DNA of 64,000 nt from Favolaschia claudopus. Lineage: Eukaryota; Basidiomycota; Agaricomycetes; Agaricales; Mycenaceae. The position numbers and the translations under genes were made by a program. This document shows, in pieces, positions 45,312 through 56,693 of the stretch. The stretch spans positions 434,001 to 498,000 of the forward strand of contig JAWWNJ010000066.1 of assembly GCA_037176885.1 (NCBI GenBank), in the 5' to 3' direction. Position 1 is the stretch's first letter; each line of letters starts with the position of its first letter. The notes beneath the pieces are model-generated. The model made no database searches. It saw only the letters and a program-made list of their open reading frames with translations, and was not told the DNA's origin.

Positions 45312-45910
45312 TCGATGGAACGACGGGACTCGCTCGACGCTGGTCCTGACTCTCGAGCCGTGGGCTTTATCCTGTTGTTACTGTGCATGCTGCATCTACT
45401 CTCACTATGTGTTGAAATCCTGTACCTTGCACATATTATACACGCATCATTTTTTTCTGCGGTTATCTTATCTTATCGTTACGCAATCCAGAGCTAGTCT
45501 GAGGAGGGGACCTGGTCACATTGAATCAGATTGATCAACCTACGTAAAAGGTCATGTTCGACTGCGTCAGCGACAATGGTCATCCTCGAATATCTTGAAG
45601 ACAAGTGCATCCCATTAGAATCCACACACAGGCTGAAAAGTGGCCTACGCCTCAAGCGCACAAGGTACCCCACTGCCGGCTCTCTGTACCAGATGTGCCC
45701 GCAAGGCCGCAGGATTCAAAATTGATGAGATTTCCGCATTTGGGGGGGAGGGTCCCTTACGTAGGTTGATGCGTGTATCCGATTCAAAGATCAGCCACCT
45801 CTTGTCGAACTAGGTCTCGCATGTACACGCAACTCGCATCATTTGCTCGTCTTCCACCCATCCAGCGAAGGGCTAGCTGACGTGTCGTTCATTCTTCACA
45901 ACCCTCCACG
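45312..45910. other. Intergenic region
   Basis: About 600 bp with no supported gene. A stretch near 45575 could encode MVILEYLEDKC, faintly like a glutathione transferase N-terminal domain, but it is too short to call. Confidence 0.4.
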
Positions 45911-47146
45911 ATGACCACTTCAAGTTTCAGCGCCTGGATGGCCGTCAAACAGGGCGACCCTGCGCAAGTTCTCCAGCTGAAAACGGATCTCCAGACCCCA
46001 AAGAAGCTCTCCAAAGGCCATGTTCTCGTCAAGGTTCTCGCAGTTGCGCTCAATCCTGTGTAAGGTTGTCTGCAAAGCATATAAGCGCTTCTTTGCTCAC
46101 GAAAGCACTTCAAGCGACTACAAGTTAATGCGGACTCTGCCCAGCTTCATCGCACGCAGGCCCTGTGTTATTGGGATGGAGCTGTCTGGCGTGATTGTCG
46201 ATTCGAATGGAACAGATTTTAACGTTGGGGACAAGGTTTTCGGCACGAACACTTTCGCGAGCGGTGGTACCCTAGCTCAATACGCCGTTATCCCGGCCTC
46301 TAGGCTCGCGATTCGGCCGCCCAACCTCTCTGCGGTCGAGGCTGCTGGCCTTTCGATCGTGACGTTGACTGCCCAACAATCCCTGGCCAACCATCTTCAC
46401 ATCGAGCCTGGCCAAACTGTATTCGTGAACGGCGGCAGTTGCAGTGTTGGAATTGCTGCTATCCAAATTTGCAAGTCCATGGGCTGCAAAGTTGTCGCTA
46501 CTGCAAGTGCCAAAAACAAGGACTTCCTGCTTGGGCTTGGTGTGGATGAGGTGAGTCTGTACACAAAAGACGGAGAGCATCCTACACACCTGCACAGTTC
46601 CTAGACTACACCGAGGCGCCATTGGTAGAGCAGTTGCTTGCCAAACCGCCGTCCCCCAAATACCACGGCGTATTCGATGCAGCCGGTCTCACCGATCCGG
46701 CTCTCTATCTGAATTGCGAAGCCTATCTCGCTCCTGGAGGCGCGTACCTCTGGGGTGGCACAATGCCTCACTCTCGCAAGGAGTGGACGGAGCTACTCAG
46801 ACAAATATTCGAGGGTTCTCTACGCCCTCGGTGGTTGGGTGGCGTTGCCCGGAAATATACGTGCGTCAAGTTTTCATATCCAGTGTTCAGTGGCCAACTA
46901 GGACTCGTTCTCAGTACGCCGTCCTTGAATTTTGATAAAGCGCACATCGAAATCGTCCGCGATTTAGCTGAGAAAGGTGATTCATTATATCTTCTAACAT
47001 TCATCCTCACTCATTCGTTCACAGGCGCAGTCAAGCCTGTCATTGATTCGGTGTACTCGTTTGACGATGTCAAACAGGCATTTGAAAAGCTCATGACGAA
47101 ACATGCGAAGGGCAAGGTGGTCGTCAAGATCTCAGAGGATGAATAA
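45911..47146 (+). CDS. MDR-family zinc-independent alcohol dehydrogenase / quinone reductase
   Basis: Exons 45911-46059, 46115-46550, 46598-46976 and 47025-47146 join to 361 aa. N-terminal GroES-like fold: HVLVKVLAVALNPVDYKLM, GMELSGVIVDSNG, FNVGDKVFG, GGTLAQYAVIPASRLAIRPP, then the nucleotide site VFVNGGSCSVGIAAIQICKS (GG-x2-SVG), ATASAKNKDFLLGLG and EFLDYTEAP. The C-terminal segment SVYSFDDVKQAFEKLMTKHA with GKVVVKI is typical. Catalytic zinc ligands are absent, so it should act as an NADPH-dependent enoyl or quinone reductase; the substrate is unknown. Confidence 0.85.
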
Positions 47147-47348
47147 ATCAGTCAATTGACTGAGGAAAATATGTATCATCGACAAACGAACCTTGATTAC
47201 GAAGAAATTTATTAACTGGGAACGGGAATAAGCGAAAAAGACTGGATTTAAACCAACGAGCGACCAACTGACTACTTAGTACTATCATAATGTAAACGAA
47301 CGAACGCGACTGGTATTATTAATATCACGAACCCCATTCCGCGTCGAA

Positions 47349-49576
47349 TCATGCGCATGCCGTGAACTGAGTAACTGCACGCTGCACACTGGACCGAGTG
47401 GCCTTCACCCCGTTGACTTCCGCACCGATGGTGAAGACTGCTGAGAGATCCGAAGGATCGTTCCCAGGGTCGTAGCTCCAGATACTGAAGGCTGAAGAAC
47501 CAGAGGGGCTGGAGGTCGTCGGAGGAGAAACATCAGTTTCGTGGACGGTTATGTGACCGGTGGCGTCACGTATTTCTCTCTCCAAGTAGACACGGGTTGG
47601 GTTCACACCGTTGCGTACCTTGGGTTCAAGGGTCAGACATCCGTTTTTCGAGGGAAAGGTAGCTATATAGTACTGACCGCGATGTCAAATCTCCCACCGG
47701 AAGGGTTTTCATGGTCACCCTTAAAGCACGACGTGGAAGAAAAGAAAATGTCATCGAGCACCGGGAACCCAAGGCCGCCTTGGTCTTCGATCTTGTCGTT
47801 AACTGCAAAGCGCATGTTGGTAATCCCCGCAGCGGCGTCGAGTGTGATGAACTGGAAAGGGGAGTTTGTGCCAAACTTGAAAACCACCCATGAATTGCGT
47901 TCGTTGCTCGAGTCGCCCGCGTTGTTGAATGGGAGGGTCGCGTTGTTGGTCTTGCTGCCGGTATGGTCGTCCCAAAGTAGTCGAATTTCAAGAGGAGTGT
48001 TTCTGGTGGCGTTCCAGATCTGAAAGTCACCACAGGAATTGAGTATGTGAATGACAATACAGGTATGGGGAAACGGGAGCCGCACCCTGACTTGACCGGA
48101 AAACTGGATTTTGTCTCCGACGAGAATCAGGTCGAGACTGGTGGGCTTCACGGGGAGCGGGGTGAAGACTTCCGTAAGCTTGACACCGGCGGGGACCGTG
48201 TCGATCATGCGCGATATGAGGGTCGCGCAAGTGGATGCGAAGGCGTCGAGGGAGTCGGCAAACCTGTGTCATGATATTAAGTACGCGTGGAATTCCCCCC
48301 GTAGTACGTAGTAGTGGTGAAGCGTCAGGAACTCACCCGCGCATGGTAACGTTTCCATCGCTGCCGAAGATTCGCTTGTCAGAATTTGTCGTGTCGTTGT
48401 GGCCAACTACTAATGGGTTGAGTGTCGTGCCAGACATGTATTCCGTGGCACTGGGGGAAAATCAGGATCAACATTATACAGGAATACGACCATTTGCTCT
48501 ACACACATCTTGTTGTCAAAGGTGACCGGTGTCGTGTCGAAATGAGCACTAGACTCTGCAAAAGAAAAAGGTGAATCAGACACCTCGAGAGAGAAAGAAA
48601 CCTCAGAATAGAACTGACGAGTATTTTCGGGATCATTCAGCTCAGGGACAATGTCGGGGAAGGAAGCGTGCTGTACGCCGCCAAATGAATGACTGGAAAT
48701 ATGAGTGGGACGTTGAGCCTGTGATCATGTACGAGAGATTGGAATGCACACATACCCACAAGCAACGAGACCAATCATCTCCTCCTTAGTGAAGCCTTGT
48801 TTCTCGAACGAGGCGATATGCGAGTCGAGTTCCTGGTCCGGTTTAGGGACACCGGCGGTGTTTGGTTCCGTTGCATCCACACGTCCACCCCGGAATGTAA
48901 TTTCGGGACCACCGCTGGAGAAGGTCTGAGGGTGAGGGGACGCGGCGGATGTGGATGAAGGAGAACGAGACGTACCAGGTCTCGAAAGCGATGACTGCTC
49001 CGAGAGCGATTATATCTGCGACTGAAAACAACACACAGCGGAGGTCAACGACGAATGTGGATTCGTGGAGAGAAGACCGAGCACGAACCGGAAACGTATC
49101 GGTTTGAAAAGGGCACAATTTTTGCCAAGGTGTTTGCGAAACCATCGCCGATGTTCTGAAAATGACTCTTTCAATCACACGAGGGATATAAACGTACTTG
49201 AAGATTTACCTCAGCTCGCGCCTGCTCCTCCGCAAATCGAATCGACCCATCCAGTCCACCTGTTTTGTCGTTTTTGTTGAATGTCGCCATATCGTGATAT
49301 GCCTACAAGGTCCATTCTACATCAAATACTTATGCAGGACTCGACCAGGAATACACCCACTGTACGAATCCAATCGGCGGCGTTCGAGCGTCCTGAAGCC
49401 CTACCCGCGGCCGCCCCGTTGGGGTCAAAGTCGAAAGCGTTGCATGGTCGAAGAAAAAAGTGAAGGGGTTGCTCCCAGCGAGCTCCTTCCAGGGCATCGA
49501 GTTGAGGAGAGGGCCAGGTGTATGCGTAGGTACTTGCGAAGAAAGAGAAAAGAAGAGGAAGATGGTGTTTCGCCAT
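47349..49576 (-). CDS. Secreted plant-type haem peroxidase
   Basis: Eleven minus-strand exons: 49361-49576, 49210-49302, 49089-49155, 48976-49021, 48756-48914, 48619-48692, 48507-48555, 48337-48450, 48086-48263, 47678-48019 and 47349-47618, joining to 535 aa. Signal peptide MAKHHLPLLFSFFASTYAYT. Distal site WIRTAYHDMATFN (Arg and His), then TGGLDGSIRFAEEQARAE, VSVADIIALGAVIAFETCGG, proximal site EEMIGLVACGHSFGGVQH. The C-terminal ~230 residues form a beta-rich extension (DLILVGDKIQFSGQVR, NSPFQFITLDAAAGITNMRF) seen in a fungal lineage of these peroxidases that is distinct from lignin peroxidases. Physiological substrate is not known to me. Confidence 0.88.
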
Positions 49577-50065
49577 TATAGAAGGGAAGATGAATGCTTT
49601 CCGTCACTATGCTCCCCGCTCTTTTGTACACTTCACGACCAGTCTGACGGTTGACCACGACGCGGCGAAGTCTAGCCGTTCTTGTGTCACTTTGAGAGTT
49701 GCGTTGAGTGATGAATTTGCGGATGGCTCTTTTCTGCTCTTTTTCCCGTTCCTTCCTTCCTTCCCGTATTGATGGGTTTGCTGCATCAGATCCTTTAGCG
49801 GAGTTACATACCAGCGCTCTTTGAGTCCTTCAAGCAAGTTATGTGAGTGACCTAGCCTCGTTCGTTGCTGGAATGACAGAGTTATCATCGACGCGCTGGT
49901 TCCGGGCTACGCTTCCGCTTGAACGCAACATATGCATATGTCACACATCATCAATATCGTCCCGTTTTGGAAACTCCGCCAAAATACGTCCTCAACTGTT
50001 TCTTTTCTAAACCGCTACTGTGCCATTTGATGAGTTGAGGCCAACTTTGTGTAGCGCAAACCAGC
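49577..50065. other. Intergenic region with repeat motif
   Basis: About 490 bp without a gene. It contains CATCATCAATATCGTCCC at 49946-49963, a motif found again at 51758 and 62573 next to the large duplication. Confidence 0.5.
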
Positions 50066-50724
50066 AACAGGTGGCTCTATTATCGAAAAATGACTGAAGG
50101 CCAGAATACGCTGCTGGTCGGCGCAACGAACCAGGTTAGTTCCCATGTATAATAGAACCTGATGACTGAACTTACGAGTACCCAGAACGTCGCGGCAAAT
50201 CCGACCGTCAGGGCTCAGTCAAGTAATGCAACTCAAGGTTCTAGCACCGTGTTCACACCCGACTCGGGCTCGACTGCATATTTTGTAACGTATGTTTGTT
50301 TCCGATATGCTGCGTTGCGTGCTGAAAGAACTGCAGAGATATGACTTCAGCGTATTTCAATGCGTAAGCCTGTTTCGGCCGACGTACCATTGTACTGATC
50401 TACTGCTTAGAAACTCTGTCAAACGCGGGATACGGCTTCTGAATGGACGGAAACAAGTTCTTCTCCAGGATGAGATTACAGCGAGCGCAAGCGTAATGTG
50501 GCGCATTCATACCAATGCTACAGTCAGCACTTCTGGTACTTCTGCAACCTTGAAGATCGGGGATAAAACGATGGACGTGTCAATTTTAAATGCACCAGAT
50601 GGCGCGGTGTTCACGACCTCGAAAGCCGAGAGGATGAGCACAGATGGTGAGTTTCCGGAGTGGAATACACAGGCCTGATTCTGAGTTTATTGTCATACAA
50701 GCACAACCGCCGGATCCTGATCAG
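50066..50724 (+). pseudogene. Heparinase II/III-like protein, C-terminal fragment
   Basis: Pieces read WLYYRKMTEGQNTLLVGATN, NVAANPTVRAQSSN, then after introns NSVKRGIRLLNGRKQVLLQD, EITASASVMWRIHTNATVST, IGDKTMDVSILNAPDGAVF and PPDPDQ. They match, in order, the beta-sandwich C-terminal part of fungal heparinase II/III-like proteins. The catalytic alpha-barrel and signal peptide are missing upstream and the final strands are missing downstream, so the gene is truncated at both ends. Introns are still recognisable, so it is a genomic relic and not a retrocopy. Confidence 0.65.
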
Positions 50725-50796
50725 GTATTTCGAGACTAATCATCAATCCTGTCTCTCTCGTCTCATTCAACGCTCTTTCCCGTTGTTTACTGGCAG

Positions 50797-51372
50797 TTGC
50801 CCCCACAGGAAATATTGACTGGATAGTGGAGGATGTCGAAGATTCTATGTTACAGGAAACAATGGCTGCTCATGGTTATATCGACGTCAACGTAGTTTGC
50901 CTCCGGGAGGGTGAATTCCTCATGCCAGGCTTCTGCGATACGCGTACCCATGCTCCCCAAGTTCCAAACATGGGCAGGTCAGTCCCACTTTACCATTAAG
51001 CACGAGTTGAGAGCCGACTGTATTCGATAGTGGCCAGCAATACGAACTTCTGGACTGGCTGGTCAGTAGGATTCTCTCGGTAGAACCGTCTTGGCCGAAC
51101 GTGTAGTCAGGAAAATATAACGTTCCCGATGGAATCCAGATTCTCTGACTCTGACTTGACTCGGACAACATACCTTGGTGTGGTGCGACGTATCATTGAT
51201 TCTGGGGTATGTTTCCTCTGTGCACTGTTGCATCACAGAAGTTCCCAACGAGCGGCAGACAACAACATGCTCTTATCTTGAAACAATACATTTAGAAGTG
51301 TGCTCATCCGTCAATATAGGTCAAAGGGCTTTTGTTGGGGTCGGCCGTTCGAATGACAAGATTCTCGACTGA
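50797..51372 (+). pseudogene. Guanine deaminase fragment with damaged metal site
   Basis: Pieces: APTGNIDWIVEDVED, MLQETMAAHGYIDVNVVCLR, EGEFLMPGFCDTRTHAPQVP, then GQQYELLDWL, ITFPMESRFSDSDL, YLGVVRRIIDSG, TTTCSYLETIHLE and GQRAFVGVG. They follow the N-terminal third of guanine deaminase (GUD1). The metal-binding HxH of the family (DTHTHAPQ) reads DTRTHAPQ, so one ligand is lost. The remaining two thirds, with the other metal ligands, are absent. The fragment lies directly after the heparinase-like relic. Confidence 0.7.
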
Positions 51373-51859
51373 ACATCATTCCAACATCTGCCTCCCGTGT
51401 CCTCTTTGTCTCTTACCCCGGAGATGCGCGCTGTGTACGAAACGATTTCCGAGTCGTGATCGAGTCGGTTTGTGTAATTGAATATTGTTCACCGTTGCTC
51501 GTTGGATTTCAATATGATAGCTTCAACTTTTTACTTACTTTTTTGGTCTCGTTGTAATCAGTTCATTCAACTTCCGTACTAAGTACTTGGAGGGTACAAC
51601 TCATTATTTGACTGCTTTTGAATGCTACCAGTTTTGGCTTTATTGAAGCTTGCCGGGTAGCGATGAACTCGATTAGTTTTCACAATTCTCGCATGCAACC
51701 GCATTGCGTATTCCATCCACTGCCCCGCCGTTTGGGTGACAGGTCACAAAGTGTGACCATCATCAATATCGTTCCTAATTCGGAATTGGGACAGGATTCT
51801 TACTTATTTTACTGGAAATCATCCGCGCCTCCCATAGTCTTCACTCCAGATGCCGCAGA
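51373..51859. other. Flank of the large duplication
   Basis: About 490 bp without genes. It contains GTGACAGGTCAC (a perfect palindrome, 51736-51747) and CATCATCAATATCGTTCC at 51758-51775; related sequence lies upstream of the second copy (62490-62770) but is diverged. Confidence 0.5.
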
Positions 51860-53089
51860 TAAGACTTCCCCCGCACTCGGAATGGGTTGCATTAAAGCCA
51901 TAAGGCAAAGTTTTACCGACGGTATCTGTCGGTGATTTTGTGTCACCCGAAAAGTGCTGCCACATTGCAGCTCGGAGCTAGTAGTTTAACAACGACGATA
52001 CAAGTTTTACGATACACGCAGTCCTTCTAATACAAAGTTGTTCTGATACAGTAGAATACAGTATTAATTTGCATTTGAGGGACCTGCCACATTCCCTCCT
52101 ACCTTCGGTTGCCCAACTTTCCGCTTCTTGACTGTCTTCACCTTCACCTCCTCTACCTCTTTGCCCTTGCCCTTACCATCCCCTGCCTTCGCCTTCTTCT
52201 CTTTTCTCTTCTTCACCGTCGGCTCCTTTCCTTCGTCCTCCATCTCTGCATTCTCTTTCTTCCCCTTCTTCTTCGCCTTTTCTCCCCCCTCCTCCTTCGC
52301 CTTACTCCTCGAGATGCGCACGAGGTTCGGGAGCCGCTCGATAGCCCAAACTACGCGAGCATGCGTCGGAGGGAGCTCAAGCAAACAACCCACCGGCTCG
52401 ATCTCCTGGTCAGGGCAGGACCGAGGGCCATTGGCCTTTTGGTCAGGGTTCTTGGGTCTTGCTGCAGCGACCTCGGGTTTCTTGTACTCATCAACAGTAT
52501 AGGCACAGTCGTGCAGGAAGTATTGGGGCCGCTCGAGCCTTGACCGGATGCTCGTCGTCACAGCGAACCCACCACGCCGACATTTAAAGATGTAAAGAGG
52601 CTCTGACGCATTTCAGCTTTTGGAGCGATGCAACATAAAAGAAAAAACGCACTGTCGTGAGACTTGCCCAAGAATCTATCTGCTGCCCACGTCGTCAACG
52701 TATCATTTGAATTCCGCCAGAAGTCCAACTGTTCGGCGGTGTGCGGTTCCAGTTTGGGGACACATTGGTCACGTAGAAGAACATCCACCGCCAATGTCAC
52801 CCAAAGATAACTGTTGTCAACGAGAGCGACAGGCAGATAGACCATTGTCTCGACGCCCTTGTATTGTAATCTGGCGTGGTCAAGAGGGAGAGCAGACTTG
52901 AGTTGTATGACGTTCGCCTCATCCGCAAAGACCTCATCCACCGTCCTCGCCACCACACCATCAGGCACAAAGCCAGGCGATTGACCCAGGATTGTGAGTA
53001 GCTGTCGGTTGTGAAGAACATCGTGAATGAACACGAGGCGCCGTTGGTTGGGGGAGCTCTCCAGAGTTATCTTGACACCTTCCGACCCA
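51860..53089. repeat. Segmental duplication, left copy
   Basis: This 1,230-bp stretch recurs at 62771-64000 in the same orientation with a constant offset of 10,911 bp. I count only a few differences (for example ACGATACACG/ATGATACACG, TTTGCATTTG/TTTTCATTTG, CTCCTACC/CTCCCACC and CCCCCCTCC/CCCCCCCCC), so it is well over 99% identical. Identity begins abruptly at TAAGACTTCC. The true right end is unknown because the window stops. Confidence 0.95.
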
Positions 53090-56000
53090 GCTCCGCAGCA
53101 GTGTTTGCTGTTCTTGCTGGTGGCCAGGACAACCTCGCTACAGCGGGAGCAAACGAACCAGCGCAACGCCTCGGTAAACTCATGGTTTTCCAGAGTCCGA
53201 GGATCCGCGAAACTTGCGAGAGCTGCCGTCAGGATTTTCTGTCGGGCTTGACGTTCGGTGTGCATTTGGGGTGTTACTCCGGCTGCGTCAGGCACTCTCC
53301 TCGCGGCCGCCTTGTCTTTCTTCCAGAGTTCGAAGGCGGCGAAGTTGTCGGCGATACGCACTATCGCACCTTCACTGCCTCCCTGCGAAGCGGCTCGCCG
53401 CACCAAGTCCTTTCCATCATCTGCACGGAGAATGAAGGCAGCGAACTCCGGAGAGCCAATAGGCTTCTTGTACGGGGCGATGTGGAAGGGGTCCTCAGGG
53501 CGACCGTGAAGCCTCGCGAGCTCCGCATCAGCCTCGAACCTCGCCAACTGCTCTTTGCGCGCCTCGAGACCAACAGCAGCGTAAATGGAACGACGAGGGG
53601 CAACCTTGCGGAGCTCATCCTCGCTGTCCACCTCTTCTTCTGCCTCCTCGGGGCATGTCGAATCGTCGTCTGCATCACCAACAACTCGGTAGTGCAGGCT
53701 GCGGAGTTGGGTGACTGCAGCCTTGAGTGCACGGTATTGGACCTTAAGGCCTTCGAGCGCAACGTCCACGCCAGTTGTGTTGAGCCAGTGTCGGAGCTGA
53801 CCCAAGATTCGGATTAAGCGACTTTCCCTATCTCTGTGTTGGAAAGCGCCGTTGATAAAGATGTCCTGAGCTATCAAGGCCTTGGCAGGCTCATCAATAC
53901 CGCCGCGGACAAGGTGGTATATTTCGCGTTGTAAGGGAGCTAGCAGAGGGTCATGTTTTGCCGCACCAGGCTCGATATTGGGGATGAAGAGGAGGACACA
54001 ATGACGGTGTGGCCCATAAAAGGAGATGAAAGGAACACCGATTGCTTTCAGATACGGGCCACTGACAGTTTCCATCATATCTCTATACCAAATGGATGGT
54101 ACGACTTGGCGAGCGAGTTGAGTATTTCCGCCAAGGAAAGCAGATATATCAGCGTCAGAGCCCTGGAAAACATCCCGCAGCTCTAGTCGGAAGAAGACGT
54201 GGTGTACCGTATTGGACCATCCAACCACGAGAACCGGCTCTACGACAGTGAGTAGTCTGCTCAGCAGCGCGAGATGAAGGGCTCGATCGACTACTTCCTG
54301 CATACGGTAGATGTTGGTGAACGCGCCCCGGATGTGGCGCATCTCGGAGATGTCGGTGAGGTCTGCGTGAGGGTGTAAAAGTGCAACAGAGTGTGCAGCT
54401 TCCTTGAGAGCTGGCCCTGTTGTCTCGGTCTCAATGCCGCCTATCCGCCCACTGCGCTCTTCCTCAGTAATATCCTCCGCTATTGTGACCGCGACAACCG
54501 TGCCCTGCAAAGTCCAAGCTGCGTTGATTAAGTTGTGCTTGATAGACTGCAGTGTCTGGGCAACACAGACCGACTCCTTTGGCCAAAACTTGTGCTCAGA
54601 ATCGAGAAACTGCTCAAGTTTCAAGCGCCGACTGTCATCGAGTCCGTCAATGCGTGACAGAACGGGGAGAGCGATATTTGAGGCCTGAATGAGGGTCTTG
54701 GTCTGAAGCGATGGCTGGAAGCACGGGACCCAGCTGCCGCCCTCCGTCGTGTTCATGCCAAGACCAAGGAGGGCATTGACAAAGAAAGCCTCTGTCCGAC
54801 TGATGAGAGGGTTTCGGCGGAAGGATAACTCCCCGTCTGGTGCGGGAATGTTTGCCGGGGTGAAACAAAGCACTATCCACCGCAACTTCTTTCCCCAGTT
54901 CACAAAGCGACTATGCGCCCTGAAATACAGGTCGTCGTACAACCGGCTTCCTGGAGTACCTGCGATACAGACTCCAGCATACACCAGTGTCATAGGTTGG
55001 CTAGTGTCCATCTTCTCCTTGACCCTGGCAGGGAACTCCAGCTGAAAAATGGCGTCATTGACAACCAAGGCTACATCGGCAAGCCCATAGCGTGCGCATG
55101 CCGATGCAACCATAGTTTGTACTTCGGTGACGCCAAGACCATAGACGAGGGAGGTCATTGCGAGGTAAGGGATGTCAGAAGGACGACGAAGCATCCGGTC
55201 CAGAATATATTGTGCGACATGCTTGGCAGGGATAGTTGCGACACGAACATAAAATCGTGCAGTTTTGTTGGGCTCGAGGAATTGTTGAGTGTCGTCAAAA
55301 AGGAGGCCCTGGGCCACCCACGGCTGCGGGTTGAAATGCAGGGGATCTTCTGCAAGACAGTGAAGTACTTCTACCAGCGGGAGAACCTTCTCGTTGAAAG
55401 TGTTATCGTCTGGCGCAACAGCAAGGGAAGAAGCTTCACGCATGGCTGCATCCATACTCAGCAACGCGGAAAGCTTCGTGGGCGCGTGTGCCATGCCATC
55501 CGAGACAGAGTGAAGTTTTTTGACGTGATCAAACAGAACAGAGGTCATAAATTCCGCCATTTGCTCCTGGTCTTCACGGGAAATGATGAGGGGTCCCGGC
55601 GCTTTGGCAGCACGCGACTGCCGCCGTTTTGCGTTCATTGCTCTACGACGTATTTCGGTGTCCTCAGTCGACATGGGCTAGGGATATAGTATTAAAAACA
55701 CATCAGCGGCAAGTATGTGTACCGACATACCTCTGGGCCTTTCTTGCCCTTCCTACTGGAAAGTGAAGCGTCTTCCTCGAAAGGCTAGAAAGAGTGAGTG
55801 ACTGAAATCGCTCGTGAAGAGTCCACATACCTCTACATCATACATAGGGGAGTCTTCCGCATTTCCCTTGTCCCTCAGGTGAATCCGTTTTTTCTGCTCA
55901 AGTCTCAGTTAGAAAGAACTTGATACCACAATACGCAGTGCGTGTGGATGCTCACCAAATTTTTCTTGCCGCTTGTCTTTCCCTTCAAGATAAATTCGCT

Positions 56001-56693
56001 ATGCTATGAGAGCATGAGAGGGACATTCGTAATGCTTAACTGAATCTTACCTTCTCGTCATCGTCATCTGCATTGTAATCTTCATCCTCCGCATTCCAAT
56101 CCTGCTTGTAGCGTCCCTGAATGTTGTTCAAGTACGATTCAGAGTGTTAAGAGATCCACCGACTGACCGCATGGGCACCATCGTCTTCGACTTCATTCTC
56201 TTGGCCGTCTTCTTCTTTGCCCGATTCCTGCTGAGGATGGGTGGAAGGGTCACGAAGCGATCGGCGATGTGTGAAGACGCTCACGGTGAGTTTCTTCGCT
56301 TTTCGGGGCTTATTGAGTTTGCGAGGTTTAACAAGCTGAACAAAGATGAGGAAGAAAAAGGAATCGATGGGCATGAGAACGCACGTCGCGAATGGCATCC
56401 TCCCCCTCGCTATCTTCCTCGCTTTCTGTGTCAGCTTGACGCTTGCGTTTGCGCTAGAAAGCTTCAGAAACTGCCACCACCATGGAGAACAAACTCACTC
56501 CGCGAAATTTAATGGACGTTTTGGGTTGGACTGAGGAAACGTTGGCTCTTGAAAGCTGTGGAAGTGTCAAAACGCGTCTCTTCACCGACGCAAAAGGCAC
56601 AAACCCCAGCCAAACCCGCCTACATGGAACCCTCAGCTTGAAAAGAGATCCCAAGGGTACGCGACAAACCTGGTGGGCTTCTTCCAGACACAT
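52064..56693 (-). CDS. Large orphan protein (about 1374 aa), probably nuclear
   Basis: Minus-strand exons 56601-56693, 56499-56555, 56385-56453, 56285-56335, 56168-56227, 56051-56116, 55956-56003, 55831-55893, 55731-55784, 52653-55677 and 52064-52602. The first nine are 48-93 nt, all in phase 0 and multiples of three, encoding charged linkers (RKRKRQADTESEEDSEGED, DWNAEDEDYNADDDDEK, KKRIHLRDKGNAEDS). The large exon encodes about 1000 ordered residues. Visible points are a segment MTLVYAGVCIAGTPGSRLYD and a four-Cys zinc-like motif CSRCSEV with KHCCGAG. The last exon adds a Lys/Glu tail (KAKKKGKKENAEMEDEGKE). I do not recognise the family. The first exon is the weakest. A near-identical partial copy sits at the right edge. 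Confidence 0.7.

Noticed and set aside
45531..45725. Possible glutathione transferase fragment (MVILEYLEDKC)
   Set aside because: Only about ten residues resemble the family and nothing around them continues the fold.
54900..55110. GIY-YIG nuclease domain in the 1374-aa protein (LVYAGVC...GSRLYDDL)
   Set aside because: The pattern is suggestive but the first motif and catalytic residues could not be placed, so I make no call.
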